From the NCBI RefSeq assembly GCF_037038585.1, contig NC_092520.1, positions 196,642,706-196,706,705 of the forward strand: DNA of 64,000 nucleotides. Direction: 5' to 3'. Positions 23,434-37,600 of this stretch are shown here, piece by piece. Both the position numbers and the translations under genes were made by a program. This stretch comes from Patagioenas fasciata (Eukaryota > Chordata > Aves > Columbiformes > Columbidae). The notes below the pieces were generated by a model. That model was not told the origin of the DNA, made no database searches, and saw only the letters and a list, made by a program, of their open reading frames with translations. Within the stretch, counting starts at the first letter, position 1. Each line of letters begins with the position of its first letter.

Positions 23434-24493
23434 CACAGAACCATAGAATCATAGAGTATTTTGGGTTGGAAGGGACCTTAAAGATCATCTAGTTCCAATG
23501 AACCTGCCCCTGATTTCTACAGCTTCTCTGGGCAGCGTGTTCCAGTGCCTCACCACCCTCATCGTGAAGAATTTCCTCCTTATACCTAGTCTAAATCTAC
23601 CCTCTTTTAGTTTAAAGCCACTGCCCCATGTCATATCACTATATGCCCTTGTTAAACGTCACTCTCCAGCTTTCTTATAGGTCCCCTTTGGGTACTGAAA
23701 GGCCACAATAATGTCTCTCCAGAGCCTTCTCTTCTTCAGGCTGGACAACTGCAACTCTCTCAGCCTGTCTTTATAGGAGAGATGTTCCAACATTTTTATC
23801 ATCTTCATGGCTCTCCTCTGGACCCTCTTCAACAGGTCCATGTCGTTCTTATGTTGAAGGTCCCAGAGGTGGACACAGTACTCCAAGTGGGGTCTAATGA
23901 GAGTGGAAGGGCAGAATCACTTCCCTGACCTACTGCTCATGCTTCTTTTGACGCAGCCCAGGGCACGGTTGGCTTTCTGGGCTGCAAGTGCACACTGCAC
24001 AAATCCCAAGTTCTTCTTCTCAGGGCTGCTCTTAATCCACTCTCCATCCAGCCTGTATTTGTGCTTGGGATTGCCCTGACCCATGTGCAAGGACCTTACA
24101 CTTGACCTTGTTGAATTTCATGAGATATATATGGGCCCACTTCTCAAACTTGTCAATGTCCCTTTGGATGAAATCCCTTCCCTCCAGTGTGTTGACTGAA
24201 CCACGCAGTTGGGTGTCATTGGCAGACTCTCTGAAGGTGCACTCAGTCCCACTTTCCGTGTCACTGACAAAGATGTTAAAGTGTCAGTCCAAACACTGAC
24301 TCCCTCACAAACACCACTCATCACTAGTCTCCACTTGGACATCAAGATATTGACCTCAAACCTTTGAGTGCAACCATCCAGCCAATTCCTGATTGACTGA
24401 GTGGTCCATCTGTCAAATCCATGTCTCTCCAATTTAGAGAAGAGGATGTTGTGCAGGATAGTGCCAAATGTTTTGCACAAGTCCAGGTGCAAT
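23434..24493 (-). mobile_element. CR1 fragment, minus strand, RT to 3' end
   Basis: Read on the minus strand this is a decayed CR1 that starts in the reverse transcriptase (a frame from 24492 to 24118 resembles the LDLCKxFxT block, then SKLERHG and IRNWLDG). It continues through the C-terminal region (frame 23886-23659, with LKRVQRRAMKM and KKRRLWRDI) to the 3' end, with an ATTCTATG-type tail at about 23440-23455. The GVPQGS and FADD blocks are degraded by small deletions. 5'-truncated at about 24493. No target-site duplication seen. Confidence 0.93.
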
Positions 24494-25764
24494 CTAGAGG
24501 TGAAGAAAAGGGAGATAGAGGTGAAGGAAAAACATCATCATAAAAGGAAGGGCTACTGAACAGAACAAAACAGTTATTTATCTAATCTGAATTTTAGTTT
24601 CTCAGTTCAGTCAGGGATGATTTTGTTCTTACCTTTGATTAGAAAACAAAATTAAGATTATGTCCTATGTCAGTTATGTCTATTATTTTTCTTCAAAATA
24701 TACTTAAGATTATGTAAGAAAATAAAAATGGTTAAATATTAACATTTTATTTAGTATATAACATTCACATTGAGAATGCTAAAGATTGAAAGGAACATGC
24801 TTATTATGTCTTATAGCAGTGTCACTGAAAACAGTGACAAAACTAACATACTGGGCATACTGCAGGGTTTTCCCAGCTACTTCTCTAACAAGACATCCAC
24901 TCTTTTGGTCTTTGAAATGGTCTGAATTTGAAGAAAAGCCAAGAAATTAATTAGGGTAATGCTGAATCACATTTCAAAGCTCTGTATTTATACTGTATGT
25001 TTATCTCACGACAGGGATGATTTAAGAGCTCATCAGGTTGCTGAACAGAGGTCCCTGTCTTCTCCTGTTTTGATGAGGGAGGATTTACCACAAAACACCA
25101 ACTTCAGTGTTTTGCTGGGGCCGTAGGAAGGCTGGAAGTCAATTCACAGTGACTTTCAATGGAATATAGGTGTGTGACTACCAGTGTGCCTTGTGAAATG
25201 TCACCCTCAACTGACATAGAAAAAAGCTTATATTATTCTGTAATAAAATTATGGTGATTTCATAGGATTGTCATAGAAAATTATTGAAATTACACAGTCA
25301 TTCATGTAAATTTTTCCATATCACCACCCAATAAATTCCATAATTAACCCATATAATTTCTCTAATATCATGGACTTTGGGGAAATCTTTTCAATTAGAA
25401 ACTCAGCAGTGGGAGTGGAGAATTGGATAGGATGCCTGAAATTAGATTTACTTTGCCTGTGTTCCCTTAAGGTTAAAACAAGGGTTTGAAAACTAGCATT
25501 TTTTCTTTATCCCTTACCTTATTTTTCTCTTCCTCCCAATGGAATTAATGAATGATACAAAGTCAGAAAGTACAGAAGTAAAAGTCAAAGATTTGTGCAT
25601 TTGTTACAAGGAGACATATCATTTGGAATAGACATAAATGAGTGATAGCTGTTTTAAACATCATCAAAAAATCAACATAAGATATTTTTTTTGAGTCCAC
25701 TTAATTCTTGGCAAGGACTTCAAAATGAGTAAGTTTCTCTGGAAATTAAAATAAATAAATATAT
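24494..25764. other. Unique DNA, no gene seen
   Basis: AT-rich, no repeat and no meaningful frame recognised. Confidence 0.6.
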
Positions 25765-25931
25765 AAATACAAAACCAAAACAACAACAACAAAAAAGCCA
25801 ACCAACAAAACAAACAAACAAAAAACAAAAACAACAAAAACACAACGAAAACCCCACCAAAACAAAACAACTAACCAATGAACCAACCAAAAAACCACAC
25901 CACTGCCACCACCACAACAACCAACAAACAG
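25765..25931 (+). repeat. A/C-rich, G-poor low-complexity tract
   Basis: About 167 bases built from AAC, AAAC and CCAA words with only a few G. The minus strand is T/G-rich and gives frames of Cys/Phe/Val-rich sequence (25664-25965) that look like membrane proteins but are composition artefacts. Confidence 0.9.
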
Positions 25932-28314
25932 TATTTAATCTCTGAAAATGTATGTTATTTGCCATTTGTAAATAAACAGAAGTAAATATAAGGTGCTTAT
26001 CATAACTAAGCTGTCTAGTGAACTGTCTCTATTGAGAGAGAAATGGGATATATTTTCTATTCTAAAGAGGTCAGCAAGTGAGAGAAGTGCTTGCATGTTG
26101 ATGGAGTTTTGCCACAGGGAACAAATTAGGTACCTATGACTTTAGTTTGTTTGTTTTGGTATCTTTTTTGCTGGGATTTTTTCATTGTTGTTGTTTCTTT
26201 ACCCATGTTTCGATTTTACAGCTGTTTTTACAGTATTGTTGACACTGACCCAGAAACCATAGCTTAAAGTCCAGCATTAGTATGTTTCCTGACCCTAGCC
26301 TGAGGCTGGTTTTATCTGAAATCAGAACTGAGGTTCTCAATATGCTTTTACAGTCTCATTAGATTTTTGCCTTTCACATTCTATTTTAATGTGCTCACAC
26401 TGAAGGATATTTGGAGAGCTCATTGATTGCAAAGACTAAAACGTACACTCTAGGTTTGGAAAACATGGCTCCAGAAATTTCATAAACTAGCTCTAGAGTG
26501 CTTGTGACAACTTCACTCAGACAAACTGTTAGAACAGTGGCCAGTGTGAGCCCTTACAATTGTGCTCCAATGCAAAGGAGCCATGAAGAATTTTATAATA
26601 TTCCTTTGCAATATTCCCATACTGTGGCTGCTTGTGATATAGGGAATTCCCAGGACACCGTTCACCAGCAGTACAATGATCTTCATTGCTCTTCAACACA
26701 TTTATAATGATGGTTCTTATAGTTTTAATTAGACTTTATAGGAGAGTTTTCTACCCATTAAAATAATAAATGAATGTTGGCATTAAACAAACTTGGACAA
26801 CAATTATTATTGTTCTGAAGCAGAAAGATATGTCTTTTGCCAAATAATATGAGAATCTCTTGTTGAAAAAAAACCTGAAGATCTAATTCACTTTGAACGT
26901 AGGATTTCTCATTAGTCATGAAAATATGTCAACTCTGCAGGAAAACCTCCTAATTGACAAAAAACTTACAGTCATGTCCAGTTTTCTTACTCATTTGAAT
27001 AACTCTGATATGGTAAAGTTTATAGAATAAGAGTATGAAACTGAGGGATTTGTCTCTGAACAAGTCATCAATCAATGTACAGTCATGTCAATCACAATAT
27101 TTCATATATGTAGGGGGCACATGACTTCTGAATTCTACTTAGAGCCTACATAAAGTCTTTCCTAGAACCTCTGTAAAGTCATTAGTTACTCTGGTCAGTA
27201 AAGACCTGTTTAGAGTAAAAATATACTAAAACTTTATTTTCAGGGATCAAGCATAACTTAAGCAACGCGATTTACAATAACACTTTTTTTTTATTTCTCG
27301 GGCTCTGGAGATGCTTCACAGAGAAATAAATCTGAAGGAAGAATATATGATAATAAGTCTAGATTGGGAAACATTCTGATAACAGGAAATCAAATTATTT
27401 CGGTTGTTTACCAAACGTATTATAAGAATAGCAAATAATAATAATTAAAAACCCACTAAATTCTAGAAAATATTTTTAAAGGTTTTTTTTTCTTTTATTG
27501 TAAAAGTTGCAAATAAGTATCTCTTCACTAATCAAATCTATAATGTCATTATCATTTTTACTTCCTGGTAAATGAAAAATAGATGATACTTGATTCTTCT
27601 TCAGAGCAGATTTTACTGTCTTTGACTTCTTGTTATTTGCATTGCTATGAAAAATCCATTGACCTTTATGTTACATTAGAACATCAGAAAAAATAGAGAT
27701 ACATTTCTATCTTGAGATTAAAAATATTATTTGTTTTTCATGTTTCAGTCCATTGTTGGGACTTAAATACCCTATAGGCGTATTTTAAAATAAGACCCTA
27801 AAAGGAAACATGCTTATTTCTTCTCTCTCTAAAGATATGCAAATAAGAGTCAGATAAATTTCTATTCATGATCACACATAAAAAGATCCTTCAGTTTTCT
27901 AGTCCTCTTTTTTTTTCTCCTTGAAATTTTAGGTAGTCACATCCTAATTAATTTTATTAGCACTTTTTTTAGGAACATACACATTTTTCAAATTTAAGTG
28001 ACATATTGTATTTGTTTCTCCTTTTTATTTTGTATTAAGTAAGAAATTTGTATTAAATTTGTATTAAGAAATGGATCTTTTTTAGTTTTTATAAAATTAT
28101 TGCTATAAATTGATTATGCAGCCAAACCTCTCTGTAACCCAAATATTCCATATTAATGAAGACTGGGCCATTGCCTAGCCCAGTGTTGAGTTTTGCAATA
28201 TGGAAATCAACATAAATCTGCAGTGAGAAATCACTAAGGAGTTTGATGTTAAAATATGTTCCACCATAAAAATCCTGATTTGAGCTAAACATCAGGTGCT
28301 TAAAAAAATCTTTC
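25932..28314. other. Unique DNA, no gene seen
   Basis: AT-rich. Frames up to about 75 codons, none recognisable. No interspersed repeat seen. Confidence 0.6.
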
Positions 28315-28671
28315 ATGCTGAAGTTATTATCCGTGAGTTTAGCTTACATATTTGTTTTTTTAAACGTTTCCCAGTGCACAGTTAGATTCTCCCCTGCAGT
28401 ATGTAGAAGGCTGTGTGAAACAATGCTTCTGCAGATTACAAAATGTCTTGTGGTACGTAATTTTGTTGGACGGAAAAAGATGGAATTACATGTTTTTTGG
28501 CAGATTCAATGTAACCACTCACATATGAGCTGTCCTGCTGTTCCCTCTCTGAAAAGCCATTGTCTCTCTATCATTGTAGACTTCCATCTTGACAAAATTG
28601 CATTGCCACAGTGTGATTTCTATGGGTCTTATTTTAAACAGAATTATTTATGCTGTTCTTACAAAATCTAA
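28315..28671 (+). other. Cys-rich 118-codon open frame, possible exon inside
   Basis: I do not recognise this. The frame opens with a hydrophobic stretch (residues 1-20) that resembles a signal peptide, then has ten Cys in 98 residues. Alternatively the hydrophobic part is just an intronic pyrimidine tract: TTTGTTTTTTTAAACGTTTCCCAG ends at 28374 in a good acceptor, and GTACGT at 28453 is a good donor. The 78 bases between (28375-28452) are a multiple of three and contain a Cys-x3-Cys pair. Neither a single-exon secreted protein nor an exon can be confirmed from one window. Chance remains the most likely explanation. Confidence 0.2.
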
Positions 28672-31600
28672 ATCATTATGAGAGCCTCTGAAGTGAAGGT
28701 TAATTCTATTGCCAGCAGCTGTAACTTCACCCTCTGAAGCTGAAGCTTGTGGTGGCAGCAATTACTGGACATCTCTGTTCCGATAAATTTGTAAGTGTTT
28801 TTCCTTTGATTAAATATGCCAGCTTTTAATTCTGTATAATCATTGATCACATGAAGTGCCAGACTATCTTGTTTTAGTATCGTTCACATCTGCTTCTATT
28901 TTCCAGTCACACAGGTAAAATGCATTGACCTACAACATGCTACTTAAAACCCAGCACCCTTCTGTGGCAGACTGTCAGCTGCTTCAGAAATACTATTCTT
29001 AATCACTTGAAACACCTGAAACCCCAAGAGGTGATATGCTGGCTGAAATTATTAAAAACAAAACAAAACAAAAAAACAAAAACAAAAACAAAACAGCAAC
29101 CACCATGCTTTCTGGCATCACATACTTGCTAAATTTGCAATGTCAAGTACTGCAGCACCTTTTAGTTTTATCACAAAACACTCTCCAGTAGAGAACTGCC
29201 ATTTACCTCAAGTTCAATGAGTGACTGTGGTGTAACTGCACTTGCCTTTGGATACACAAAAGTATGACATGAGATTGCATGATCCAAGGTATCAAATTCC
29301 AATAATAGTCCCAAAAGTAGAGTGTCAGAAACTAAAATGAGGTGGAGGAATGGTATGACAAAGGGGGCCCATGAGGCCTTCAATCTTCAAGAATCCTTTG
29401 GGTCATGCAGAATGTCTGCTGAGTTTATGCTCAGACTACAGACATTCCAGAATAACTGGCACATGTGACTGCAAAAACCTTTTTTTTTTTTTTTTTTAAT
29501 TTGATACCAAGTTGTGGCAGAAAGTTGAAATTTTGACAAAAATATGTGATAAAAATTACTGTCTGTTTTTTAAAAATACAGTACCTCACCAGTTTCAGCT
29601 TGTTCTGCTGCTTTGATTTCTAAATTATGTATTTTCAGCTTGAATTTCTAAGTAGAAAATCACTTGGTGAGCAAGCCAAAGTTTTCATTTTGAAAAATGC
29701 ATAAATCGGACTATTTCAAAGCTGTTTATTCTTGCTCCTCTCATAATGAATAACTTCATGCAACAAGATCATTTTCTCCAGACTTTTCATTTTATTAGGA
29801 CTGCAATTTATTATAATTTCAAGGAATTTTATATTGCAGTAAGCACAATAGCAAAGTGTCATCACTTAATGCTCTAATAAATAAAATGGAACCATTTACT
29901 ATCTGTTTTCTCTCTATGGACATGACTTTAAACATTTACTAATTCAGAAAATGGGAAATTCCTAGAACAGGAACATCCTTCCATCACTTAGATAAAACCT
30001 GTACTCTTACAGCTGTGAACGTTTTCTATTCCTAGTATGCTATGATACTCTGTCAACTCTTCAAGCCAGAAGTGCTAAGACAAAGTAGGCCTTTATGGGG
30101 TTTTTATGTTTGTTCTGCATTGTGTCAATTTATTTTTCACGTTATTCAGCCTCAAAATTTTACACTTTGAAACTGTACCTTAGAAACATAATTTTTAGAC
30201 ATGAAGCAGCAAACTGTTGTATTCAGATGAAAGGCTCTGTGTCATCTTTTCATATAAGAAAGAAATATTGCTAGTGTCTGGGCAAGCACGCCATTTTATA
30301 GTAACTTCTAAGACTGTTGTACAAATTTAGCTGCAGATGTGCTCTTTAATACAGATTATTTACAGTACATGACAATTTTAGAAGTTAATTTCTCAACAGT
30401 CTGAATGATAAAACATGGTGAATATTTTTGAGATTAAAGTTCACCACTGCAAAAGTTATAACACACAAAAAAATATTTTTTAAAAACTGGTAAAAACAGA
30501 AAGGACAAGAAAATACATTTACAACTGGTTAGAAATTAAAGAAAATGTGCAAATAGGTGTTAAGCATCAGAAAGTTTTAATACATGGAATATGCGAAACA
30601 GTTTGATATTTTGGCCATTTGGTTTGGGGTTTTTGTTTTGTTTTGGCTTTTTTTTTTTTTTTTTTCTGTTTTGGCCAGCCCTTACTCACACTTTCATACT
30701 GGTTTTTATACCTTACAGTAGAACAAGGGGACTTGAATTCCCTCCACATTATCATGATGCATGGAAGAAGTAATTCTAATAAAAGCAACAGTGCGCTCAC
30801 TTAGATAAATATTTTTTACCTTTTCCTATAATGGCCCTTTATTTGGTCTGAATGACTTTTGAGTAACCTCTGCTTTGAATTCAGAGTTTAATTGCTCAGT
30901 AAGTGAAAGAATGAGACTCCTGATATTTAGCCATTCCAAATGTCATCCTAGTTGTGGAGCACATAATTATTTTAATTATTTTGAACCCTCCCATATCTCC
31001 CAAAAGGGGTCATAACTACACTTTGAAAATACATATAGGTACCATTCTGTGACTATGCACCATTCACAATATGCCATATATGAATCAGGGCATGGAGGTT
31101 TAAATGTATATTTTTATGAAAGATTACTAATGTAAAGCTTTGGTTTCTTCTATGTGGATATGGACATTTACAGAAAAAACAGCTGTATTGCAGGTGTTAG
31201 ACACAAGTTCTTTTTACACACAAAGGAGATGAACAGAAATGCATTGGCATCATTCAGTTCATCTTAAGACAGTCATCAAAAAATGCAAGAGGAATCGTAT
31301 CCTAAGAATACTTCTCCATCCACTTAAAATGTAGCTTATGAGAGAGTAGTTCATGTATAGAAGTCTAAATTGTACCAACATTAGCCAAGAAAATTTCCAC
31401 CCTACCTAAGTCTTTATCATTTTGATACACAGATGGAGGCATCCTAAAGCAGGCCAATTTTTCAAAGGCATTTTACTCTTTGAAAATAGAAGAGTTCCCC
31501 GTCATTCCAAGTGAACCTGAATTACCAAGCAGATTAGAAATTAAGCCCATATAAAGCTTTCAATATCAGATATTAAAAATAGTGTGTGTTTGTTTGAAAG

Positions 31601-34600
31601 TCTTTGGAAGAATATAAATAAAGTGTTCAGAACTTTGGGGTTTTTGTTTGTTTGCTTTTTGTTATTGTTGTAAATACAAAAATTAACAGATACTTAACTA
31701 TTTTATTTCAAATAAAATAACTTTTGATCTGCATTACTGAGGTTTATCAAGTAGCCTGTATCACATCACAAATGGAACTATTTAAAATACTTAATATCTA
31801 ATTAATGTTTTTTTCTGCCAAATTTAATTATAAAAAAAGACCACCATGATATGTATTATTTTAAATCACTGACATTTCTACTGCCTATGAGTTCTAGAAC
31901 TAAAGTTGTACTTTTATTTAAGAATGAGAGGTTCCTACTTATTATGAAAACTACTAAAAAGTAGTTTAGCTACAGTGTTGTTATTTGTTGTTGTTATTTG
32001 GATGAATTGAAACTATTAGTAAAACTATTCAAATTACAAAAGTAGTGATTTTACTTTTAGTAAAATTAGTAAACTGTTAGTAAATCATAAATTATAACAT
32101 TTATCTCAATGTACTAGTTACAAAACCACATATAAAACTGCAGTGAGCTTCTTTAAGTAGATGCCTACATTTATTTGAACAAGCTTTCATTAGCTTCAAC
32201 AGTACATGAGAGTATGTGCATACGAACCTCTTGTTTACTTAGTTATTTGTTCAGCTGTAAGCTGGATCAGGGAGAAATACTACAAGTATAACAATATCTT
32301 CATGATTAATATATTCTAAAAATATAAAGACAAGCCTTTCCCTTTCATTCTTAATTTCAAAGGTTTCTTCAAACATAGGATGAACCTTCAGCTAGGGAAA
32401 AATAAGAGAATACAAAAAATGCAAGAGCCAGAGATGATCTACAAGATGTTTCTGTCATTTCATTTCTGCTGAGGAAAGATTGCAACTACGAAATAAAGAG
32501 AATGTGCTTTACCCACTAAGTTTAAAGTGTTTTTCAACTGCATTCTTTCAAGAAGTGCACCTACATATCAGGAGATCATACACATTGTCATGTGCAGCCT
32601 AAGGGGTCAGTTGTGCTGCAGAACTTGTCTACCTGAGGCACACAGCGCGAGGCAAAATCTGCTACGAGCTTTACGGCTAATTCTTCATGTGTACACAAAG
32701 AAGGCTTTCCTGAGGGGTAATTTTCTCACTTTCAAAGAAGGAAATTATTGCACTTCAAATGTCTGCACATAGACACACTATCAGCAAGTTAGGATACCAT
32801 AATTTCAGATCAAAACCAACTGTGCCATCTCTACGGTGCACTGAATCACAAGGAGGTGTGAGAATTTTGTTTTGTCATTTTTCCTGAAAAGATCCATTAT
32901 CCATTATCCCTAAAGGAAGAAACTTTTTTTTTTTTTTTGCAGGTGCTTCCTAGAACAAACTGATTGCAAACTGGGCCCAAGACAAGAGCCGATATGCAGA
33001 CTACACTTACTTGTCACCAGCAGAGTCCAGCAGCAGCAAGCTACTGCCTCAGCCAAGAGCAAGGGACAAACAGGAAGAGAGCTGTGACTCCTATAGATAT
33101 CCGTTGAAGGAAGTGATTACCAAAAGCAGAATTGCACGGCAGTGAGGTAACCATGGAGGGAGATTAGCAGTTTCCAAGACACCACCCAAGCCAAAGGACA
33201 GTGCATACATACAAAATGAAGTTAATCCTTTGAAATAAGATACCAAAAGCTCACAAGCACTCAGCCACTCCTTCTTTGGAAGAAGTACTAAAGATTTGAA
33301 GAGTCTGCATACAGCAAAGAGCAAAAAAAGGCTTCAATTATTTCAACTGAAACCAGTGCAGTTTCACTGTTAGAACGTGCAGCAGTAACTCATAACAAAT
33401 AACAGTATAAAATGAAATGTAACACTTGTTGAAAGTTTAACTATTCACAAGAACTGGCATTGTAGCAGTAAGGACACATAAATAAACTACCAGCTACTAT
33501 GCCAGTGAAACCTACAAATTCTTTCAGAATTGTTAAGCCTTACAAATAAAAGTTTCCTAGTGTTATACTGAAAATATTTTTCTGGATCAAGCGAAGATCA
33601 CATATACAAGAAGTTTAAAATTCACTTTTAGTCTAAATAAAGTTTAACAGTGTATTAGTGCAAGTTGTCTGATTAATCCAGAAACAACTTTCATTTGTAA
33701 TAGCAAAACGATATACTACCTAGGCTACATTTCTGGTTAAAAAATTAATGAATAACAAAATTAAGGTTACCAGTGGGATTTTCTGCCATGCCAGCATATT
33801 AAAAATCAGTGGAGTCAAATTTCTGAAAAACAAAACAGAAAGTAGACAGGTTTCTATAACATAACATTTCTTCCTCTTCGTCAAAACTCCATATACTCAT
33901 AAAAGACACATGCATATTATGAACTACGATATGTCTGATTCTAATACTGTATTTTGTTACAAAAGTGTCGTATTAATATTATTGTTGCTGAACTAATGCT
34001 AAGAAATAGGTAAAGTAGGACTTAAAAATAACAAGGTCAGCCAATAAAGTGAATATGTTCTTTTATCTTTCAGGTGGTCGTATCAGTCACACTTCTGATA
34101 TGGATCTTTTTGATGTGCAAGTCCAGCTGACATTATTGTTTTAATTTTGTGGAAATATTCCACTGTGAGGTAAAGACAGCAATAGAGAAGTATCTATTCT
34201 GATTCCACTGACTGGATTGCATTAGCTTTGTTACCAAAAGTTCAAGCTCTCTGGGGAAAAAAAAAAAAAAAAAAAGTTACCTTCTGGCTACAAATAATAT
34301 CTCTACACTTGCAGGTGTTTTAGCCTAGCTCTGCTTTTACACTGATGGAAAAACTCTAGACATCCCAATTATAAATGGATTCCCTACTTCTTCACCCATG
34401 TCTGGCCCAGATGAAAACAAAACAAAACAAAATTAAACAGTTTTAAAAAACAGCTGAAAATTTCCTGTTGAATGAAGAAAGAAATTTAAGGACCTATCCA
34501 GATTTCGTCAAGGGTGACAAAAATATATCCAGTATGTTAGCTTTGGAAAGTCAGCTTACAGAGAAATAACCAGAGCCATTGCATGAAAATGCACCTTAAA

Positions 34601-37600
34601 GGCAGGATAACACCTTGTTTGTCAGCTGCTCTTCTTTCAATGTATATATTCAGATCTATTTCGTAATTGTAAAATTTTCCACAGCATACCACGTAGTTTT
34701 ATGGTTAAATGGATAAGTCTACTACTTATGTATTTTATACCTTTTAAAATGTAATCAGAAAAACTTTGTTCTATCAAAAAAGGTTAAGTGATAAAACTAA
34801 TATCCCAGCAGTGAATATTTACTAAGAAAGCTACTGAGAGCTTATCTGATTGAAGAAAATTTCAGTTCAGTAGAAAACGGACTCTAAATTGAAACCTCAA
34901 ATTTCCTTATGTCTTTTGTACACTGAACAACTGAAGATAATCCCATCTTTGGATAGGAAAATATTTAAATGCTACCATTTTCAATGACCATGGAGGTGGT
35001 GTTAGCTATTCCCTATCAGTAAGTCATCAAAACAGCCCAGAAATTTATTTCTCCATTTCCTTGGCTGCAAATGAGAAGCATCAAATCCTTAGCTTCTGCT
35101 GCAGATTGTTCAGCAGCTGTCACTGTGCTCCAGTTGCAGAAGTGGGGTTAAGAATCAAGACTCCCTTGATTAAATCAGTCTCCAATTTTTGGATGTGAGC
35201 TAAAGAATCCTTTCCCCACAGCTAGATAACAATATTACAATGACTGACTCCATATATTTATTCTGTGAAAAAAATATTAAGTTATCCTAGAAGCCAGTGG
35301 TAAAGCAGGTAACTATTTTGACCCCAAAACCTTTAATATATAGTCACAATGCTAAACCACTATCTCACTTCTAACAGTGGCCAATCCACTAATTGTTGGA
35401 AATAGGAAGTTGTATTAAAGAAAGTAAAAAATTTCATGGAAGAAATACATATACTACAAAAATACATAACATAAATTTAGTGGGATAGTAACAACTACAC
35501 CATAACTCCGCTAGGACTTCAAGAGGTGAAGAAGTAATTTACTTTAGTAAAAATTGAATTATATACAATGGAATTACAGCATTATTTAAATATGGATTTA
35601 ACTCTTAATTACAAGGTAGGTTCACTGGTATTTGAAATATTTTTCTCCAAATAATTAAAACTGCTACTTAAAAGGTTTTGTAACAAGTAGTGACACACTA
35701 ACGCTGCACAGTTAAAATACATTATTTAAAAATTGAATCTAAATGTACTGTAATTCACATTCATTAAAAGGCTAGACATTTTTCAAATGAATGAAACTGT
35801 TCTATAAAAATCAATTCACTGTACAACAGTAATATATTACAAAACTGTGGTTAAAAAGTAGTCATTTAAATGGAAGGGACATTAATCCAGTGGTAATAGT
35901 TCCATTAACACAACACCACTTGTTAATATTTTAAAAACAAATACCCACCCTACATCTCTTAGACAGTGTAGGATATCTTTAGACTTGGTAAATGTTGATT
36001 AGCCACGGAAAAACTGATTACTATATGTAACAACTTTAAAACACAGATTTGGAACTGAAAAAGTGAGATGAATTGCAGAAGCACTTTTATCTTCAATCTA
36101 TAGCTCTTGGTCCTAGTATTGGATATTTGACATAAACCTAACGATTTTTTTCAGTTTATTATCTTAATGTAAACTATCAGGTGATTTATAAGATATAATG
36201 GTATGTAAGTCTATAATTAATACTATACTTTTACTGAAAACATAAGCTAAAACATGCTATTTACAGACTTTCAGTTTAGGAGATTTCTTCAGGTCTTCTT
36301 GACTTAATAAGGGGAGTTGCAGAAGCGACTTTTGTTTGCCTTTTTAATGTTAAACTAGCATCAAAAGACAGAAATTAGAGAATTGGAAACAGATTGTCTT
36401 AAGCAGCTGAATTCTACCTTTTATTAAGAATAACCCAACCTACCATTGTGGTGTCTGCATTCAGCTTCATATATCACTGTGAAACTTCAGACATTTTCCA
36501 TTTGGATGTGATGATTATAATGATTTTTTAGTTTAAATTGTTTATCTCCTCCTTCTCAAAAAGTCAAAATAGATTGCTTGGACCATACTAAACATTTCTA
36601 AGCCTTTTTTTGTGCAGAATAAACCTACTGCATTTCAGCCCAGTTACAAGGCTTTTAAAAGTTGTACCCTTCACAAGTAAAACACTTCCTCTTTAAATCC
36701 ATGTTGAAATATGACATGCTTCAACCATTTTATCTGAATCAAGTTAGCTAGAGTGGTGACTGAAAGTCACACACAGAAATTGTTGTAGAAGCCCACAATG
36801 TCAAGGTATTTTGTACTTTTGGTTTGACAAGTTATGCTGCATAAGGCAGAAGAAATGTCCCAACATTTGTTATGTGGTGGATTTCTTTATTTTAAGCATG
36901 TGCTGTATAAAACTGCTAAACCATGAAGTGTTTTTGGGAAAAAAATGATGCCCATAATTCTCAATAACCATTGTCAGTTCTAGTTTAATGGGGATGTTAC
37001 TGCATCTCAAAAGTTTCCTGATGCATAGTTCATTCTGCAGTGCCACATGCAAAAGGTCTGAAACTGAGCTTTGTCAGATGTTGCTTCAGGCAAACAGCTG
37101 ACTTTCTTAGGTACATTATTTCTCAGGAGAAACTGAAATTTGTTACCATGGCCACGTTCCACCACAGATAATAAATATTACATTCTCTTACATTTTAGTA
37201 TTCTAGTGAAGTTGTTTCCTACCTATGTTTTAATATATTTAGCTGTTGAGAGAATTATTTCAAGACAACTGAAACTGCCTTTGGGTAGCTGAGATGCAAA
37301 CAAACTTTAGCATGATTGAAGTCTTCACTGTGAACAGACAAGCACTCATATTTTTGATTCCATGTTACCTGCAATTGTAAGAATGGGTGAAAATATAATA
37401 GAGTTGACTTCACAACTACTCAAACCCATGAAGACAAATCAAGAACATTTACATCAAGAACACTTAAGGAGAAGCAACTCACAAAATGTATTCCACTTGT
37501 GAAAAAGAATCACTACATTGTTTATGGGCTTTGTGAAATAAAGAAAATATCTTTGTGTATATAGATTCAAACTACACACACAGCATAGCTCTGATGACAA

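Noticed and set aside
25664..25965. Cys/Phe/Val-rich frames resembling membrane proteins
   Set aside because: Reverse complement of an A/C-rich, G-poor tract; composition artefact.
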